Source: Voacanga thouarsii (Eukaryota > Streptophyta > Magnoliopsida > Gentianales > Apocynaceae). From it: a DNA stretch of 64,000 nt. Location: positions 1,612,001-1,676,000 of the forward strand of contig JANUWF010002061.1 in NCBI GenBank assembly GCA_026120185.1, read 5' to 3'. This document shows, in pieces, positions 14,116-27,305 of this stretch (position 1 is its first letter; each line of letters opens with the position of its first letter). Under the pieces are notes generated by a model that saw only the letters and a program-made list of their open reading frames with translations, was not told where the DNA came from and made no database searches. The translations under genes were made by a program, and so were the position numbers.

Positions 14116-14325
14116 CACCCACCCACAAACTGAGGATGCAGCAGACCAATTTCTTGCCAAGATTTCATTAGGGTCAGAAGCAATATTTGATTTCAGGGCA
14201 AGAAGAGCAGATTGATCATCGGTGATGTTTGTTGCAGCCATGGCTAAGTTTGCCGTTAAGGAAACCAACAAATAAGCTGCAAGAGCAAAAAAATAACTAG
14301 TTCTGGCCATTATTGTATGTAACAA

Positions 14326-15638
<1,313 letters not shown>

Positions 15639-15688
15639 GAAGTCGAGCTTCTAAAATTTCAGCTCGAGCTGCAATTTGAGTAAGCAAT

Positions 15689-15843
15689 TCTGACATCTCG
15701 ATCCTATATGTAATTCTAATGATAAATTTGAATGATATATAAGGATGGAATTAAGTATGCATTGTCAATTTAAAATATTCATTTTAGCCCAATGAAGATA
15801 GTAGTTAAATAGTTGACCGCAGATGTTATTAGGCACATTATTA
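15689..15843 (+). mobile_element. Left part of a TRIM LTR split by the copia B insertion
   Basis: Starts TCTGACATC, a degenerate form of the TGTGATACC start of the TRIM LTRs at 33545 and 33892. It follows the same landmarks (ATATAAGGATGG, CATTTTAGCCCA, TAGTTGACC) until the ATTAT-rich junction with the copia LTR. The remaining end of this LTR resumes right of the copia element at about 32999 (GCTCTTGGGTCTG through GCGTGACA, ending 33034). The copia element therefore landed inside this TRIM LTR. Confidence 0.8.
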
Positions 15844-17637
15844 TTAAGGCATGGAAAACGGGAAAATACAGAGCATGTAGCAGAAGCGAACATAAAAAAA
15901 TTGGAAAACAAGAACAGGAATTCCAGGGCAGGGCCGGCGCCGGCTCGGGCAGCCCTAGCTGGTGCCGGTTGCTCCCTGACCCAATCCCGAGATTTTAAAA
16001 ATTTTACCTTTTTTCTTCGTTCTAAGTGTTGGATGTACCGGAACGTGTGCAACCGGTGTATGTGTGTTGGTAGAAACCTCTGGTGCAATTCTTACAAGCC
16101 TTCTATTCCGCCTTTGCATGTATGTGAACGCCAAACTCTCGATCTTCCAGTATATGGTCTGCCTAACTATCGTTTGGTGAACAACTAACGAGCTAAGGAA
16201 TTTTCTGGAGAGAGAGAGAGAGAGAAAAGAAACCATCTCTCTTGTGTGTCTAATTGCAACAACATTGTTTCCAATCCCCCTGTTTAACCTAAATAAAAAA
16301 CCCTAAGTTAAACTGGATTAGGCCATTAGACTCTTAGTTTAACCTATTGGGCTTAATTAATTATTCTAGTTAGAACCAACTCAATGGCCCAACAAATAAT
16401 TAATTTTCTAGCCCAAATAAACCAGTCCAATTAAATAAGCCTAAATCAGTTTAGTCCCAGGTTAATCCCTAATTATTCAAACTGGGCCAAAGCCCTGAAT
16501 AATTAATTAACCCACCAAACCAATTTAATTAATTTTCTCTTCATGGACCTTTATTTTATTCTAACCTAATAATTAAATTAGGCTACTTAAATAAAATAAT
16601 TCCATTTAATTTAAGATCAATCCATTAACCTGTATTTAATTAGGACTCACAGTCTATAATGGGGACCAAAAGACACACCGCCTTGGCTATTAAAATGACC
16701 AAAATACCCTTGCCACATAAATAGCTGTATTTTACATTTTAAATATTTTCTAATATCACCATAAGAAAACATTGACTACAAGAACAATGTTGCGTTAGCA
16801 AAGTCTCCGACCTACAAGTGTAATGACTAAAATACCCCTCTACACATCGCTGTACATTTAGAGAGGAAGAAGTGTACTAACATCTCTCTAAATGACATCT
16901 ACCATCCTTAGGCCTCTAGTCCAATGATCCACGACCTCCTGGATTGTTTCCCTTTTCAAGAGAGTTACCCTAAAGCAAACATTCAAGTCATGTTTCCCAG
17001 GGCCCTAGATATTCAAATTATTCAAACAACCACAATGGGCGATATAGTATAGAAACTATCTTGTACAAGTCTGTCTTAACTAACTAGTCACACATACCCA
17101 ACATGTAAGTATATTGGCCCATGATAGAACCTCAACTATAGCATATTAAAGTATATACTTCCAGTTTTGTCAGACCACCAACTCATATCCAAGTCGTAGA
17201 GTACTTGTCAACACTATAGTGGTAGTAGTCTAAATTTCTACCATATAGTACTTTTAAGAAACCACTACTACATGTCATATTCTACGTATTCGAAATACAC
17301 TTATGTCATGAAGTGAGTGGACTACTCACTGGCTAAAGGTAAACCATTCCTCATTTAGAATTCACAACATAATAACCTAAATATGATGAGATTCCCATTC
17401 TCATCAATCGGTTAAGAACAAAAGTTTATGTGCTAAGTAACCCGTGATCCATACCTTGTTGTGAAAGACCTCCATTCACATAGACCATTTACTTAAACAC
17501 AATGAGTTTTTTCCAAACATAATTGTGCACAAAATAAAATTGTAAATTCACAAATAATTTCTGAAAATAAATTCTTTTATTAAAACATTCAATTTTTTAC
17601 ATCAGAAACCTAGTCTAAGAGGGCATACATCTCAACA
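15844..17637 (-). repeat. 3' LTR of copia B
   Basis: 1794 bp, bounded on the right by CTCAACA followed by the polypurine tract. Element-sense start is TGTTGAGATGTATGCCC. It contains a (GA)n run near 16208-16227 and a GCCGGCGCCGGC palindrome at 15933-15944. It differs from the right LTR by many substitutions and small indels (for example a longer GA run and an extra segment near 23626 in the right copy), so the insertion is not recent. Confidence 0.9.
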
Positions 17638-17659
17638 ATCTCCCACTTACACTTTAAGA

Positions 17660-19051
17660 CTAAGTAAGTCCGTAGGTGCTTACCCCTATGACGTCTAAGT
17701 GTCTCTTGAAGACTCTCTCAGCCAAAGGCTTAGTGAATGGATCTCCTAGATTGTTCTCGGAGGCAATCTGTTCCACCACGACTTCCCATCTCTGGATGAA
17801 ATCCCGGATTAGGTGGTACTTCCTCTCGGTGTGCTTCCCCTTCTTGGGGTTCCTGGGTTCTTTTGATTGTGATACTACTCCAGTGTTGTCGCAATATATC
17901 ACAATCGGCCTGTTCATGTGTGGCACAACTCTAAGTTCTGAAAGGAACTTCTGGAGCCAGATTGCTTCCTTGGATGCCTCCGAAGCTGCCACATACTCAA
18001 CTTCCATGGTTGAGTTAGCAATGCAAGATTGCTTGATACTCCTCCATAAAATAGCTCCTCTAGACAAGGTAAAGACATATCCACTAGTGGATTTTCTCTC
18101 ATCCTTATCCGCCTGGAAGTCTGAGTCTGTGTATTCTGTAGAAACCAAGTCATCAGCCCTATAAACTAGCATATAATCTTTCGTTCCCTTGAGGTACTTG
18201 AGTATATGCTTTACAGCTTGCCAATGAACTTCCCCAGGGTTTGACTAATATCTGCTAACCAAACCTACGGTAAAGCAGATATTTGGCCTAGTACACAGCA
18301 TGGCGTACATGAGATTTCCCACAGCCGAAACATATGGAATCCTACTCATTCTGTCCTTTTCTTTTGGAGACTTAGGACAGTCCCTTGAAAAAAATGACAA
18401 CCCATGTCTGCAAGGAATTAAAGCTCCCTTGCATGAGTCCATACTATACCTGGCCAACATCTTGTCAATGTATGCAGCTTGGGATAATCCTAACATTCTC
18501 TGCTTCCTATTTTTAAGAAGTCTAATCCCGAGAATGTAACTGGCTTCTCCCAAATCATTCATACTGAATTGACTAGACAGCCAAACCTTTGTAGATGATA
18601 ATGACCCTACATCATTTCTAATGAGTAGAATATCATCCACATACCGGACAAGAAAAACCACATTAATGCCTTCAAGCTTCTTGTACACACATGGTTCATC
18701 CTCGTTTTGAACAAAATCATAAGACTTTACAATCTCATCAAAATGAATGTTCCATGTCCTTGATGACTGCTTAAGTCCATAGATGGACTTCTTAAACTTG
18801 CAAACCATATGCTCTTGGTCCTCAGCAATAAAACCTTCCAGTTGGGACATATAGATGTCTTCACTAAGATGGCCATTTAAAAATGCCGTCTTGATATCCA
18901 TTTGCCATATCTCATAGTCATAATGACATGTGATGGCAAGGAGGATACGTATGGACTTAAGCATGGCTACCGGGGAAAAGGTTTCCTCATAATTGATTCC
19001 CTCTTTCTGAGTATACCCTTTCGCCACAAGCCTAACTTTGAAGGTTTCCAC
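17660..19051 (-). pseudogene. Copia B reverse transcriptase and RNase H (broken)
   Basis: RT is at 19051-18245: MDIKTAFLNG, KKSIYGLKQSSRTWN and the catalytic YVDD box (VRYVDDILL) are all preserved, followed by LGEASYILGI. RNase H is at 18172-17660: TDSDFQADKDERKSTSGYVF, the SSTxEAEY-equivalent STMEVEYVAASEASKE, and the final HERKYH-like ERKYHLIRDF segment. A stop between the two near 18245 and another upstream separate the pieces, so the polyprotein cannot be made whole although individual catalytic motifs look sound. Confidence 0.88.
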
Positions 19052-19099
19052 CTTCCCATCTATTCCCCTCTTTCTCTTGTATACCTACTTATACCCTAT

Positions 19100-21475
19100 G
19101 GGTTTTATCCCTTCAGGTGAAGCTACGAGATCCCAAACCTAATTGAGATACATAGACTCAATCTCGGCTTTCATTCTTCATGCCACAAATTTGCATCGGC
19201 ATCAGCAATAGTCTCCTCGTATCTAGTGGGGTCTTGTTTCTAATGGTCGAAGACTAGCTCGAAAGCTTCTCCTGTCCATCTCTCCAAAACCTTAAACAGT
19301 CTCCCACTACGACGAGGCTCCATATGTATAGGCTCTTAAGGTTGTGCCTCTTCTTGTTCCACAATTGAGTCAGAAGAAGTTGCTTCTGAAGATAACTTCT
19401 CCTCTAGTTCCAACCTAGTTGAACCTTTTGTGGAAATACATTGATCATCCTCCAAGTATCTAGTATTGGTACTAACTAGTACTTTCTGCTCCTTAGGATG
19501 ATAAAAGTAACCACCATTTGTCCCTTTTGAATACCCAACAAAATAGCATAATTCTGATCTTAGTTCCAACTTATCTCCCTTGACCAGTGCATAAACTGGA
19601 CAACCTCATATCCTGAGATAATTCAGACTTGGCTTACACCCAGTCCACATCTCATAGGGAGTCCTAGGTACCGACTTGGAAGGCACCAAGTTCAGAATAT
19701 ATACCGCTATTTCCAGGGCATATCTCCAAAAGGACACTGGAAGAGTAGCATGAGACATCATGCTTCGGACCATTTTCATCAATGTCCTGTTCTTTCTCTC
19801 AACTACTCCGTTCTACTGGAGCGTCCCCGGCGCAAAGAATTGGGATACTATCTCATGATGTACCATGTAGTCCTTGAATTCACTAAAGAGGTACTCTCCA
19901 CCACGTCCGATCGTAGGTCTTAATCAATTTACCTGTCCGACGCTCCACTTCAGCCTTAAACTCTTTGAACTTGTCAAAAGAGTCAGACTTGCGTCTCATC
20001 AGGTAAATGTAACTAAACCTTGTACAATCATTCGTGAAAGTGATGAAGTACTCAAAATCTCCTCTAGCTGATGTAGACAAAGGACCACACACATCAGTGT
20101 GAACAAGACTCAATACCTCCTTGGCTCTATCCGCCTTAGGGGCAAATGACCTCTTGGTCATCTTTCCCATTAGGCAGGACTCACACCAAGGCTAATTTTT
20201 CAATCTCAATGAGCCTAAGGGCCCATCATAAATCAACATTTGAATCCTAGTTGAGTTGATATGACCCCACCTTAGATGCCAAAGAAAAGAGTCATTAACA
20301 TTGGTCTTTCTCTTCCTTGTTAAAGGTTTAGATTGAGCGTTATTTAATTAATTATTAATATGGTTTAAGAAAAATAAATTTCCATACATGTGCCCAGTAC
20401 ATAGAATTTCTCTATCTCTACTGATAGAAATACTATAATGAAAAGATACAGAATATCCTTGATTTATTAGTTTTGCATCTGAAATCAAATTCTGTCTAAA
20501 TCCAAGTACATATAAAATATCTTTCAAAACCACTATTCTATTACAATAAAACACAAGATCCAGCTCTCCCACCGCAAGGGCCCAAACTTGTGCTCCATTT
20601 TCCACACGTAGTCCATGTTCGCCCTTCTGGATTCTTCTTATCTTTCTAAACCTCTGCAAGGAATTACATATGTGATCAGTGGCTCATGAATCAACAATCC
20701 AAGTGAAAGTTGATCCAACCATTGATATAGATTTTAGATAGAAAACATCACCTGTGGGGTTTTTCTTGGCTTGAAGATCCGGACACTCTTTTTTCCAGTG
20801 TTCCTTCAGTTTACACTTGAAGCACTTGCCCTTGGGTTTGTCTTTGGGCTGGGTCTTGGGCTGGCCTGTTGCGCTCCCCTTCTTCTTCTTGAACTTTCTA
20901 GACTTAGGCCCAATTCTAGAAGATGAAGCCTTAACAATCATTGCCTTTGACTGTGGCTTCATGACCATCTCTGCAATCTAGAGCTCCTTCATCAACTCAG
21001 TCAAGCCCATGTTCAACTTGTTCATGTTATAGTTCAACTTGAACTGAGTGAAGGAACCCAGTAGAGATTCGAGAACCATGTCCACTTAACTCTCGAGGTC
21101 AATGACAGCCCATAAGATTTCTGCCTTCTCGAAAATAGCAATCATTTTGAGCATATGTTCTCTGACTGATGCTCCCCCAGGCATCTTAGTGTTTATGATG
21201 ATTCGAAGAGCTTCCTACCTTGCGGGCCGGCGCTTATCCGCGAACATCGTGGCTAATAATTGGATTATATCATACGCAGTGGTTATGTGCTCATGTTTGG
21301 ATTGGAGCACATTAGACATGGAGGTCAACATGTAACAACGAGCCATCTCGTCGGCCTTCTTCCATGCCTTCTCAGCCTCACGCTCCTCGGCGGTGGAACC
21401 CTCCCCAATTACAAGGCAAGTTTCGTACAGGACATACTTATACTCCTCGGTTGTGAGTATTATGTCCAGGTTCAT
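19100..21475 (-). pseudogene. Copia B gag, protease and integrase (broken)
   Basis: Gag begins near 21475 (MNLDIILTTEEYKYVL). A CCHC zinc knuckle sits near 20830-20780 (CFKCKLKEHWKKEC). A protease/junction segment ends at VDS near 20684, followed by 20659-20348. Integrase starts near 20170 (catalytic Asp in HTDVCGP near 20085) and continues with breaks past 19570. A C-terminal segment (ELRSELCYFVGYSKGTNGG) lies at 19569-19336. Most pieces share a frame and are separated by stops; the 19569-19336 piece is in another frame. Confidence 0.85.
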
Positions 21476-23235
21476 TTTTCAGTCCACATAGTTTGGTCCC
21501 GTTAGCTTATTCTCTCAAAGAATAACGACCAATAGACTAAAAGAACCTCCTACCATTTTTGAAAAATCGAAAAATAAAAGAAAAAAAAAATTCAATTTGT
21601 GAAAACAAAACAAATATATGCACTTTATCCTTATTATCAAAACTGATAACAATCAATTTGGCTCTTAGGAAAATTGACATAGTTTTTTCGGAAGATTAAC
21701 AGTTTCCTAAGCTAAGTGTGTTAACCACTACAAATTAATTTCCCTTCTAGGTAATGATCTAGAAGATAACTCCATCGAGGGGATGGTTGTTTCCTCTCAT
21801 TTTCTATGAGCATACCTCGCACTATGACCTCCAACGAGGGGCTGGCCGATCATAGTACGTGCTCCGGATTATTAATTACATCCCTCCATTAGATCTAAAT
21901 CCTTGTGGTATCCCCATTCTATACGGGTTCACTCCCAGGGTGACGCGATGAGACTCATGATCTCTAGTGAGGATCGTGATGGAATCTGTGGGGCTGTTGG
22001 AACCCCTCTCCCACTTAGTCTTTTAAAACAATGGTTTTTTGAAAAATATCCTTTTGAAAATTTTCATTAAATTTTCCCTTAACTCAAAATAAAATGTCTA
22101 AGTCCATAAAAATCTCCATGTCAAGGCTTATATCCTTTGAGAACTTTTCCCATGGACTAATTTTATTTAAGTTAAAACTTAATGATTTTAAAAATTTTCC
22201 AATTAAAACTTTTTAGAGACTTTGGTCTTAAGTTTATTTGACAAAACATTTTTCTTGTGCCAAAATTAAAACAAAGTGGCTTTCTATTTTAACTTACAAA
22301 AATATCTAAATCCAATATATTTTCTATGTCAAGGATTAAATCATTTGAGAAAATATCTAAGGATTAATTTTTGTTCAAGTTAAAACAACCACTTAATTTG
22401 TAGAAAAATGCTTTCCTTGTCAAAACATTCCCAAAGGCTTTGGTCATTGAGAAAACGTGCATATAGATACAAAAATAAGTAGCATGCTAGAAAATAGTAG
22501 ACATTTTCATGCTCTTCTATTTTTTAAACCTAAGTGTCTAGATAATATAATTAAACATATTAATTAATTAATTAATGGTCTTGTTTAATCCTAAAATCCC
22601 TTACTAATATTTTTCATGCAAAAATATTTCATGAATATTAACTATTGCGAAAATATTAACTTCGCCTGGTATGGACCCCAAAACCAAAAGAAAACGCAAG
22701 AAAAATTATAAGGAAAAATAAAAATAATTTCCTTGGTCCATTGCACCCGCCGCACTGGATCATGCACCCCCCATCTGCACTGTGGTCCACTACACCTGCC
22801 GCACAGAACTAAGACCCTCCATAAACCAGCGCGCGGACCAGCCTTCCAGAGTCAAGCCGGCGCCGGTTCCAACACTCCAAGCCGGCACCGGTTCCGTTCT
22901 GGAACCTATTCTTGTAGTTTTTTTTTTCTGCGAATTTTTCCTATTTTTCTGCACGACTTCGGGTACCATTGGCTCTCCGATTTCAAACCAAATATAATGA
23001 AATCAACCAAAACCAACAACCGCCTATACCCATAAATATTGGGCTTACACGATTTACTAAGAAAAACAGTAAATTACAGATTCTTATACTTCCACCCGCG
23101 AGGTTTAACAATGAATCTATCTATACCAAAAATAGTGAAGGATCACAATTTTAATCACACATATGTGTCCAGTTTTATTAATCTAGATGCATGCTCCCTA
23201 TATTTTCACAAAAACCTTCAGGCTCTGATACCAAT
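21476..23235 (-). other. Copia B 5' leader with primer-binding site
   Basis: About 1.75 kb between the gag start and the 5' LTR, with no coding domain. The primer-binding site lies at 23221-23233. GC-rich palindromic words (GCCGGCGCCGG at 22856-22866 and GCCGGCACCGG near 22881) resemble the palindrome in the LTR. The rest is A/T-rich. A long leader before gag is known in several plant copia lineages. Confidence 0.7.
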
Positions 23236-24414
23236 TGAAGGCATGGAAAATGGGAAAACACGGAGCACGCAACGGAAGCGAACATAAAAAAAATTGGAAA
23301 ATAAGAATAGGGATTCCAGGGCAGGGCCGGCGCCGATTCGGGCAGCCTTAGCTAGTGCCGGTTGCTCCCTGTCTTAATCCCGAGGTTTTAAAAATTTTAC
23401 CTCTTTTCCTCGTTCAAAGTGTTGGCTGTACCGGAACGTGTGCAACCGGTGTAGGTGTGCTGGTAGAAACCTCTAGTGCAATTCCTGCAAGCCTCCTACT
23501 TCACCTTTACATGTATGTGAACGCCAAACTCTCGGTCTTCCAGTATATGGCCTGCCTAACTACTATTTGGTGAACAACTAACGAGTTAGGGAATTTTCTG
23601 GAGAGAGAGAGAGAGAGAGAGAGAGATGTCTAGCTATTCCACAGAAAAGAAGCCGTCTCTCTTGTGTGTCTAATTGTAACAACGTTGTTTCTAATTCTTC
23701 TATTTAACCTAAATAAAAAACCCTAGGTTAAACTGGATTGAAGTATTGGACTCTTAGTTTAACTTATTAGGCTTAATTAATTATTCTAGTTAGAACCAAC
23801 TCAATGGCCCAACAAATAATTAATTTTCCATCCCAAATAAATCAGTTTAATTAAATAAGCCTAAATCAGTTTAGTCCCAGGTTAATCCCTAATTATTCAA
23901 ACTGGGCCAAAGCTCTGAATAATTAATTAACCTACCAAACCAATTTAATTAATTCTCTCTCCATGAACCTTTATTTTATTCTAGCACAATAAATAAATTA
24001 GGCTATTTAAATAAAATAATTCCATTTAATTTAAGATCAATCCATTAATCCATATTTAATTAGGACTCACTATCTATACTGAGGACCAAAAGACACACCG
24101 CCTTGGCTACTAAAATGACCAAAATACCCTTGTCATATAAATAGCTGTATTTTACATTTTAAATATTTTCTAATATCATTATAAGGAAATATTGACCACA
24201 ATGACAATGTTGCGTTAGCAAAGTCTCCGACCTATAGGTGTAATGACTAAAATACCCCTGTATACATCGCCGTATATTTAGAGAGGAAAAAGTGTACTAA
24301 CACCTCTCTAAATGACATTCTACTATTCTTAGGCCTCTAGTCCAATGATCCACGACCTCCTGGATTGTTTCCGCTTTCCAAGGGAGCTATCCTAAAGCAA
24401 ACATCCAAGTCATG
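23236..24414 (-). repeat. 5' LTR of copia B, inner part (continues at 32354-32998)
   Basis: Starts TGAAGGCATGG next to the primer-binding site and tracks the left LTR until TCATG, where the gypsy element enters. The rest of this LTR resumes after the second TCATG and ends about 32998 (ATCCCAAAA against ATCTCAACA in the left LTR). Confidence 0.9.
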
Positions 24415-25560
24415 TATAAATACCCAACCCAACGAATTATGGGTCTTGCATTTTAATCAACCCATAAAGTGATTTTTTTTTATTATGGCCCATGAGATAA
24501 CCCATAAGGATTTAGGGGTCATGAGGGATTTAATTAAGTTGAGGGATATGTTTGTTATTTTAGTATTTTTAAAAGTTAAACCTATGCCTTAACCTAAACG
24601 ATTTTTTTTTTGTTGTTTTATCATCAGTTGTCCAAAGCGATCATTCAAGGGTTCCAGACTCTGGGGAAGAAAGCTCTGACTCGCTTCAATCGTGAAGGTG
24701 AGTTCTATTGGCTTCGAATATTAATTTAGTTAGAGGTTGAGGAGTAAATATTAGGAGGTTCGCTTTGTTTCTGGAATTCTAGATAATAAGGATAATTGAT
24801 TCATGGGGTTTTAGTTCCTTGGATTGATATTGGTATTGTGTGATTTGATATTAGGGAGCGATTGTGTGGAGTAGTTCGCTTGGATTGGAAATATTAGTCT
24901 AACTTCTGAGGTAAGTGGTTCAGGCATCTTCTATTTTCAAAATATTCTACGATTTGTATTTTCTGTATAAAATTTGGGAATTGAGTTTGGTTATTTTATT
25001 CTGATTTTGAACCATGGTATCATGTGTGCTATGTGTGATATGTTTTTAATGGCTTATGGGTTAGAAGAAGGGGAGAAAGAACATGTTCTAAAATTTGTTT
25101 GTATGACTGAAATCCCTTTCAGTCAATAAGAAATATAAGTCTGGCCTCCCTAACGGGATAAATAGTCAGGACTAATATCAGTAATTCTTTTCCTAATTTG
25201 AGATTCATGAGCTTTTGTTTGTTGTGTCTTTAGTTTTGATCATAATGTTGGAAGAAAGAAAAAAGAAAAAAAAATAAACGAAAAGGGGCGTGACTTTGTT
25301 GAATTCATTACCTGGTGATTACAGTTTTTTCCAATTGCTGTGCGTTGGCATCTGATGCAAAAAAAAAAAAAAATGTGATACCCCAATCCCACATGGGATT
25401 GGGATGAGAAGTGTGTATGGTATATAAGGATGGACTTAAGTACCCATTGTCAATTTGGTATATCCATTTTAGCCCAGCGAGGACGGCGGCCAATTAGTTG
25501 ACTGTAGATGCTACCAAACCCATAATCACGCTCCTAGGTCCGCGAGTACCGGGCATGACA
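24415..25560 (+). repeat. Chimeric 5' LTR: gypsy LTR (24415-25373) joined to a TRIM LTR (25374-25560)
   Basis: The first about 960 bp match the 3' LTR at 30485-31390, though it starts TATAAATACCC where the 3' copy starts TGTAAATACCC. At an A-run (25358-25373) the sequence switches to TGTGATACCCC and follows the 187-bp TRIM LTR of 33545-33730 through GGCATGACA. About 960 bp of the expected gypsy LTR end (31390-32348 equivalent) are missing. A primer-binding site follows immediately. Confidence 0.9.
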
Positions 25561-25575
25561 TTTGGTATCAAAGAC
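25561..25575 (+). other. Primer-binding site of the gypsy element
   Basis: TTTGGTATCAAAGAC lies directly after the 5' LTR; the TGGTATCA core matches the 3' end complement of initiator tRNA-Met. The TRIM at 33545 has TTTGGTATCAGAGC at the same place relative to its own LTR. Confidence 0.85.
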
Positions 25576-25816
25576 TGCCTAGGTTCATAATCTTTAATAT
25601 TAAGTTATGATTTAATTTACTGCAAATCCTGAGATATGATAGGATATCAGATGTTTTATGTCTAACCATTATGGTTTATTATTAGTAGTTTTATTTATTT
25701 ATTTGACTAAAAAAAATTCCTTAATTATTTTAGCTACCTACTTATTTATTTAAATACTTAGTTATTTATCTTGGTGATATTAATTATCATAATTACTTAT
25801 TATGGGTGTGAGATAG

Positions 25817-27305
25817 ATGGCACGTGAGAGAAGGCATGAAAACGATGGTAAGGATTTTAATAGCGAATCGGATGACATGAGCGTGCCACTGGCAGAATAG
25901 GGGCGAAGAATACCACGTCAACCGACAGGTGGAACCAGTCAGCATGTGCCGATGCCACCTACCGGGCTTCCTCCGCAAGTTATACCAATAGCTATACCTG
26001 GGCTAACGTCATCTGAATTAATGGCGACTTTGAATATGATGTCACAAGTTATGCAAAACCAACAACAGCTGCAACAAGAACAGCAGAGATTGCAACTAGA
26101 GCAGGAGTAGAGGCAACAAAGGCTGGCATTGGGGCCTAGAGCGCATTATGAATGGCTTAAGAAGGCGGGGATGCCTACTTTTGATGGAACTACAGATCCG
26201 TTAAAGACGAGCAAGTGGTTGGAAAAGTTAGAGGAAAATTTTGAAATCTTGGAGATACCCTATGATGTCAAGCCGAAAATTGTACCTCCATTCCTAGTTG
26301 GAGATGCAAACCAATGGTGAAGGGGGGCAAAACCAGCATATACTCAAGGTGAGAGATCTATGACTTGGGGGGTGTTCAAGAAGGCATTTCTCGATCACTA
26401 CTTTCCTGTGGCAATCAGACTACAAAAATAGAATGAATTCTTCGATTTGATACAGACAGAAGGGATGAGTGTGGTTCCCTATGCATTGCGATTTAATGCC
26501 TTGGGACAGTTTGCACCGGAGATCATAGCCAGTGAAACTTTTAAGCTGCAACGGTTTGAAAGTGGATTGCAAAGGAGAATTAAGGATCGGTTATCCTCGA
26601 TGCCCTCGAAGAACTATGAAGAATCCTATACTAGGTGTCTTCACATTGAGGCAGAGATTAAGAAAAGTGATGCTGAAAGGGAGAAGAAGAGATCGAGACC
26701 TATTTTTAGTCAGGGCCAAGGTTCAAGACCAGCGGGACCCCCAGCAGCAAAAAGGCGTCCATTGCCCAAAACTACTCCGGCAGTAGTTTCTTATGATAAA
26801 AAGAAGCTTTGTGAGACTTGTCAGCGTATTCATCCCGATGAATGTAGATGGAAGACTGGGGCTTGTTTCAAGTGTGGAAATATAGGGCATCGTATTGGGG
26901 AGTGTCCAATGATGGCTCAGGAAGCATCAAGACCTGCCACTCAACCAGTTATGATGCGAGAGGAGCAAAAAAAGCTGAATGCTAGAGTTTTTACACTAAC
27001 TCAACAGGAGGCTGAGACTGCAGATGATGTGGTTACAGGTACCCTTCTAATTAATTCTGTACCAGCTTTAACGCTCTTGGATTGTGGTGCCACTCATTCT
27101 TTTGTAGCTCAACGTTTTGCCAAAACTAAAAAATTAGCCCCTACCTTTTTAGTTGATCCTTTTCATGTGTCTATTCCTAGTGGAAAAGTTTTAGTCTTTG
27201 AGCTTGTGATGAGAGGATGTAGGGTAGAGATTGGAAATGAAATGTTAGATGCTGATCTTATCCAAATTCTAATGGTGGATTTTGATGTGATTCTCGGAAT
27301 GGATT
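25817..27305 (+). pseudogene. Gypsy gag and aspartic protease (broken by stops)
   Basis: A likely start ATG at 25817 (MARERRHENDG) leads through a Gln-rich stretch (26050-26110), the gag core (HYEWLKKAGMPTFDG, then retrotransposon-gag sequence from 26447), a CCHC knuckle at about 26860-26905 (CFKCGNIGHRIGEC) and the protease (LDCGATHSFVA, 27075-27110; the usual DSG/DTG is DCG, common in this group). Stops near 25899, 26108, 26321 and 26429 cut the frame. There is no frameshift in this part. Confidence 0.9.

Larger units (their letters stand above)
4012..14310 (-). pseudogene. LRR receptor-like kinase pseudogene (subfamily XII type) interrupted by two LTR insertions
   Basis: Paralogue of the intact gene at 36069-39817 with the same exon plan. 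Exon 1 is 14310-11601 (signal peptide from MARTSYFF, LRR N-terminal cap, LRRs). Exon 2 is 11395-11324 (72 nt, one LRR). Exon 3 is 11247-9254 (LRRs, membrane segment near 9930-9860, kinase N-lobe). The last exon starts at 9151. Breaks: a solo LTR at 12324-14115 in exon 1; a stop replacing Trp near 12089; a 4-bp deletion near 10793; stops near 10654, 9848 (after the membrane segment) and 9661 (after VFNL); and a solo LTR at 4189-8970 that cuts the last exon so its end (VVVAIKKIRDEFV) is at 4188-4012. The HCDLKPSN loop remains but DFG reads GFG near 9345. No functional receptor can be made; short transcripts remain possible. Confidence 0.93.

Noticed and set aside
15844..15847. A perfect ATTAT duplication for copia B
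   Set aside because: Likely real, but ATT slippage at the left edge leaves two or three extra bases, so I did not claim exact duplication coordinates.
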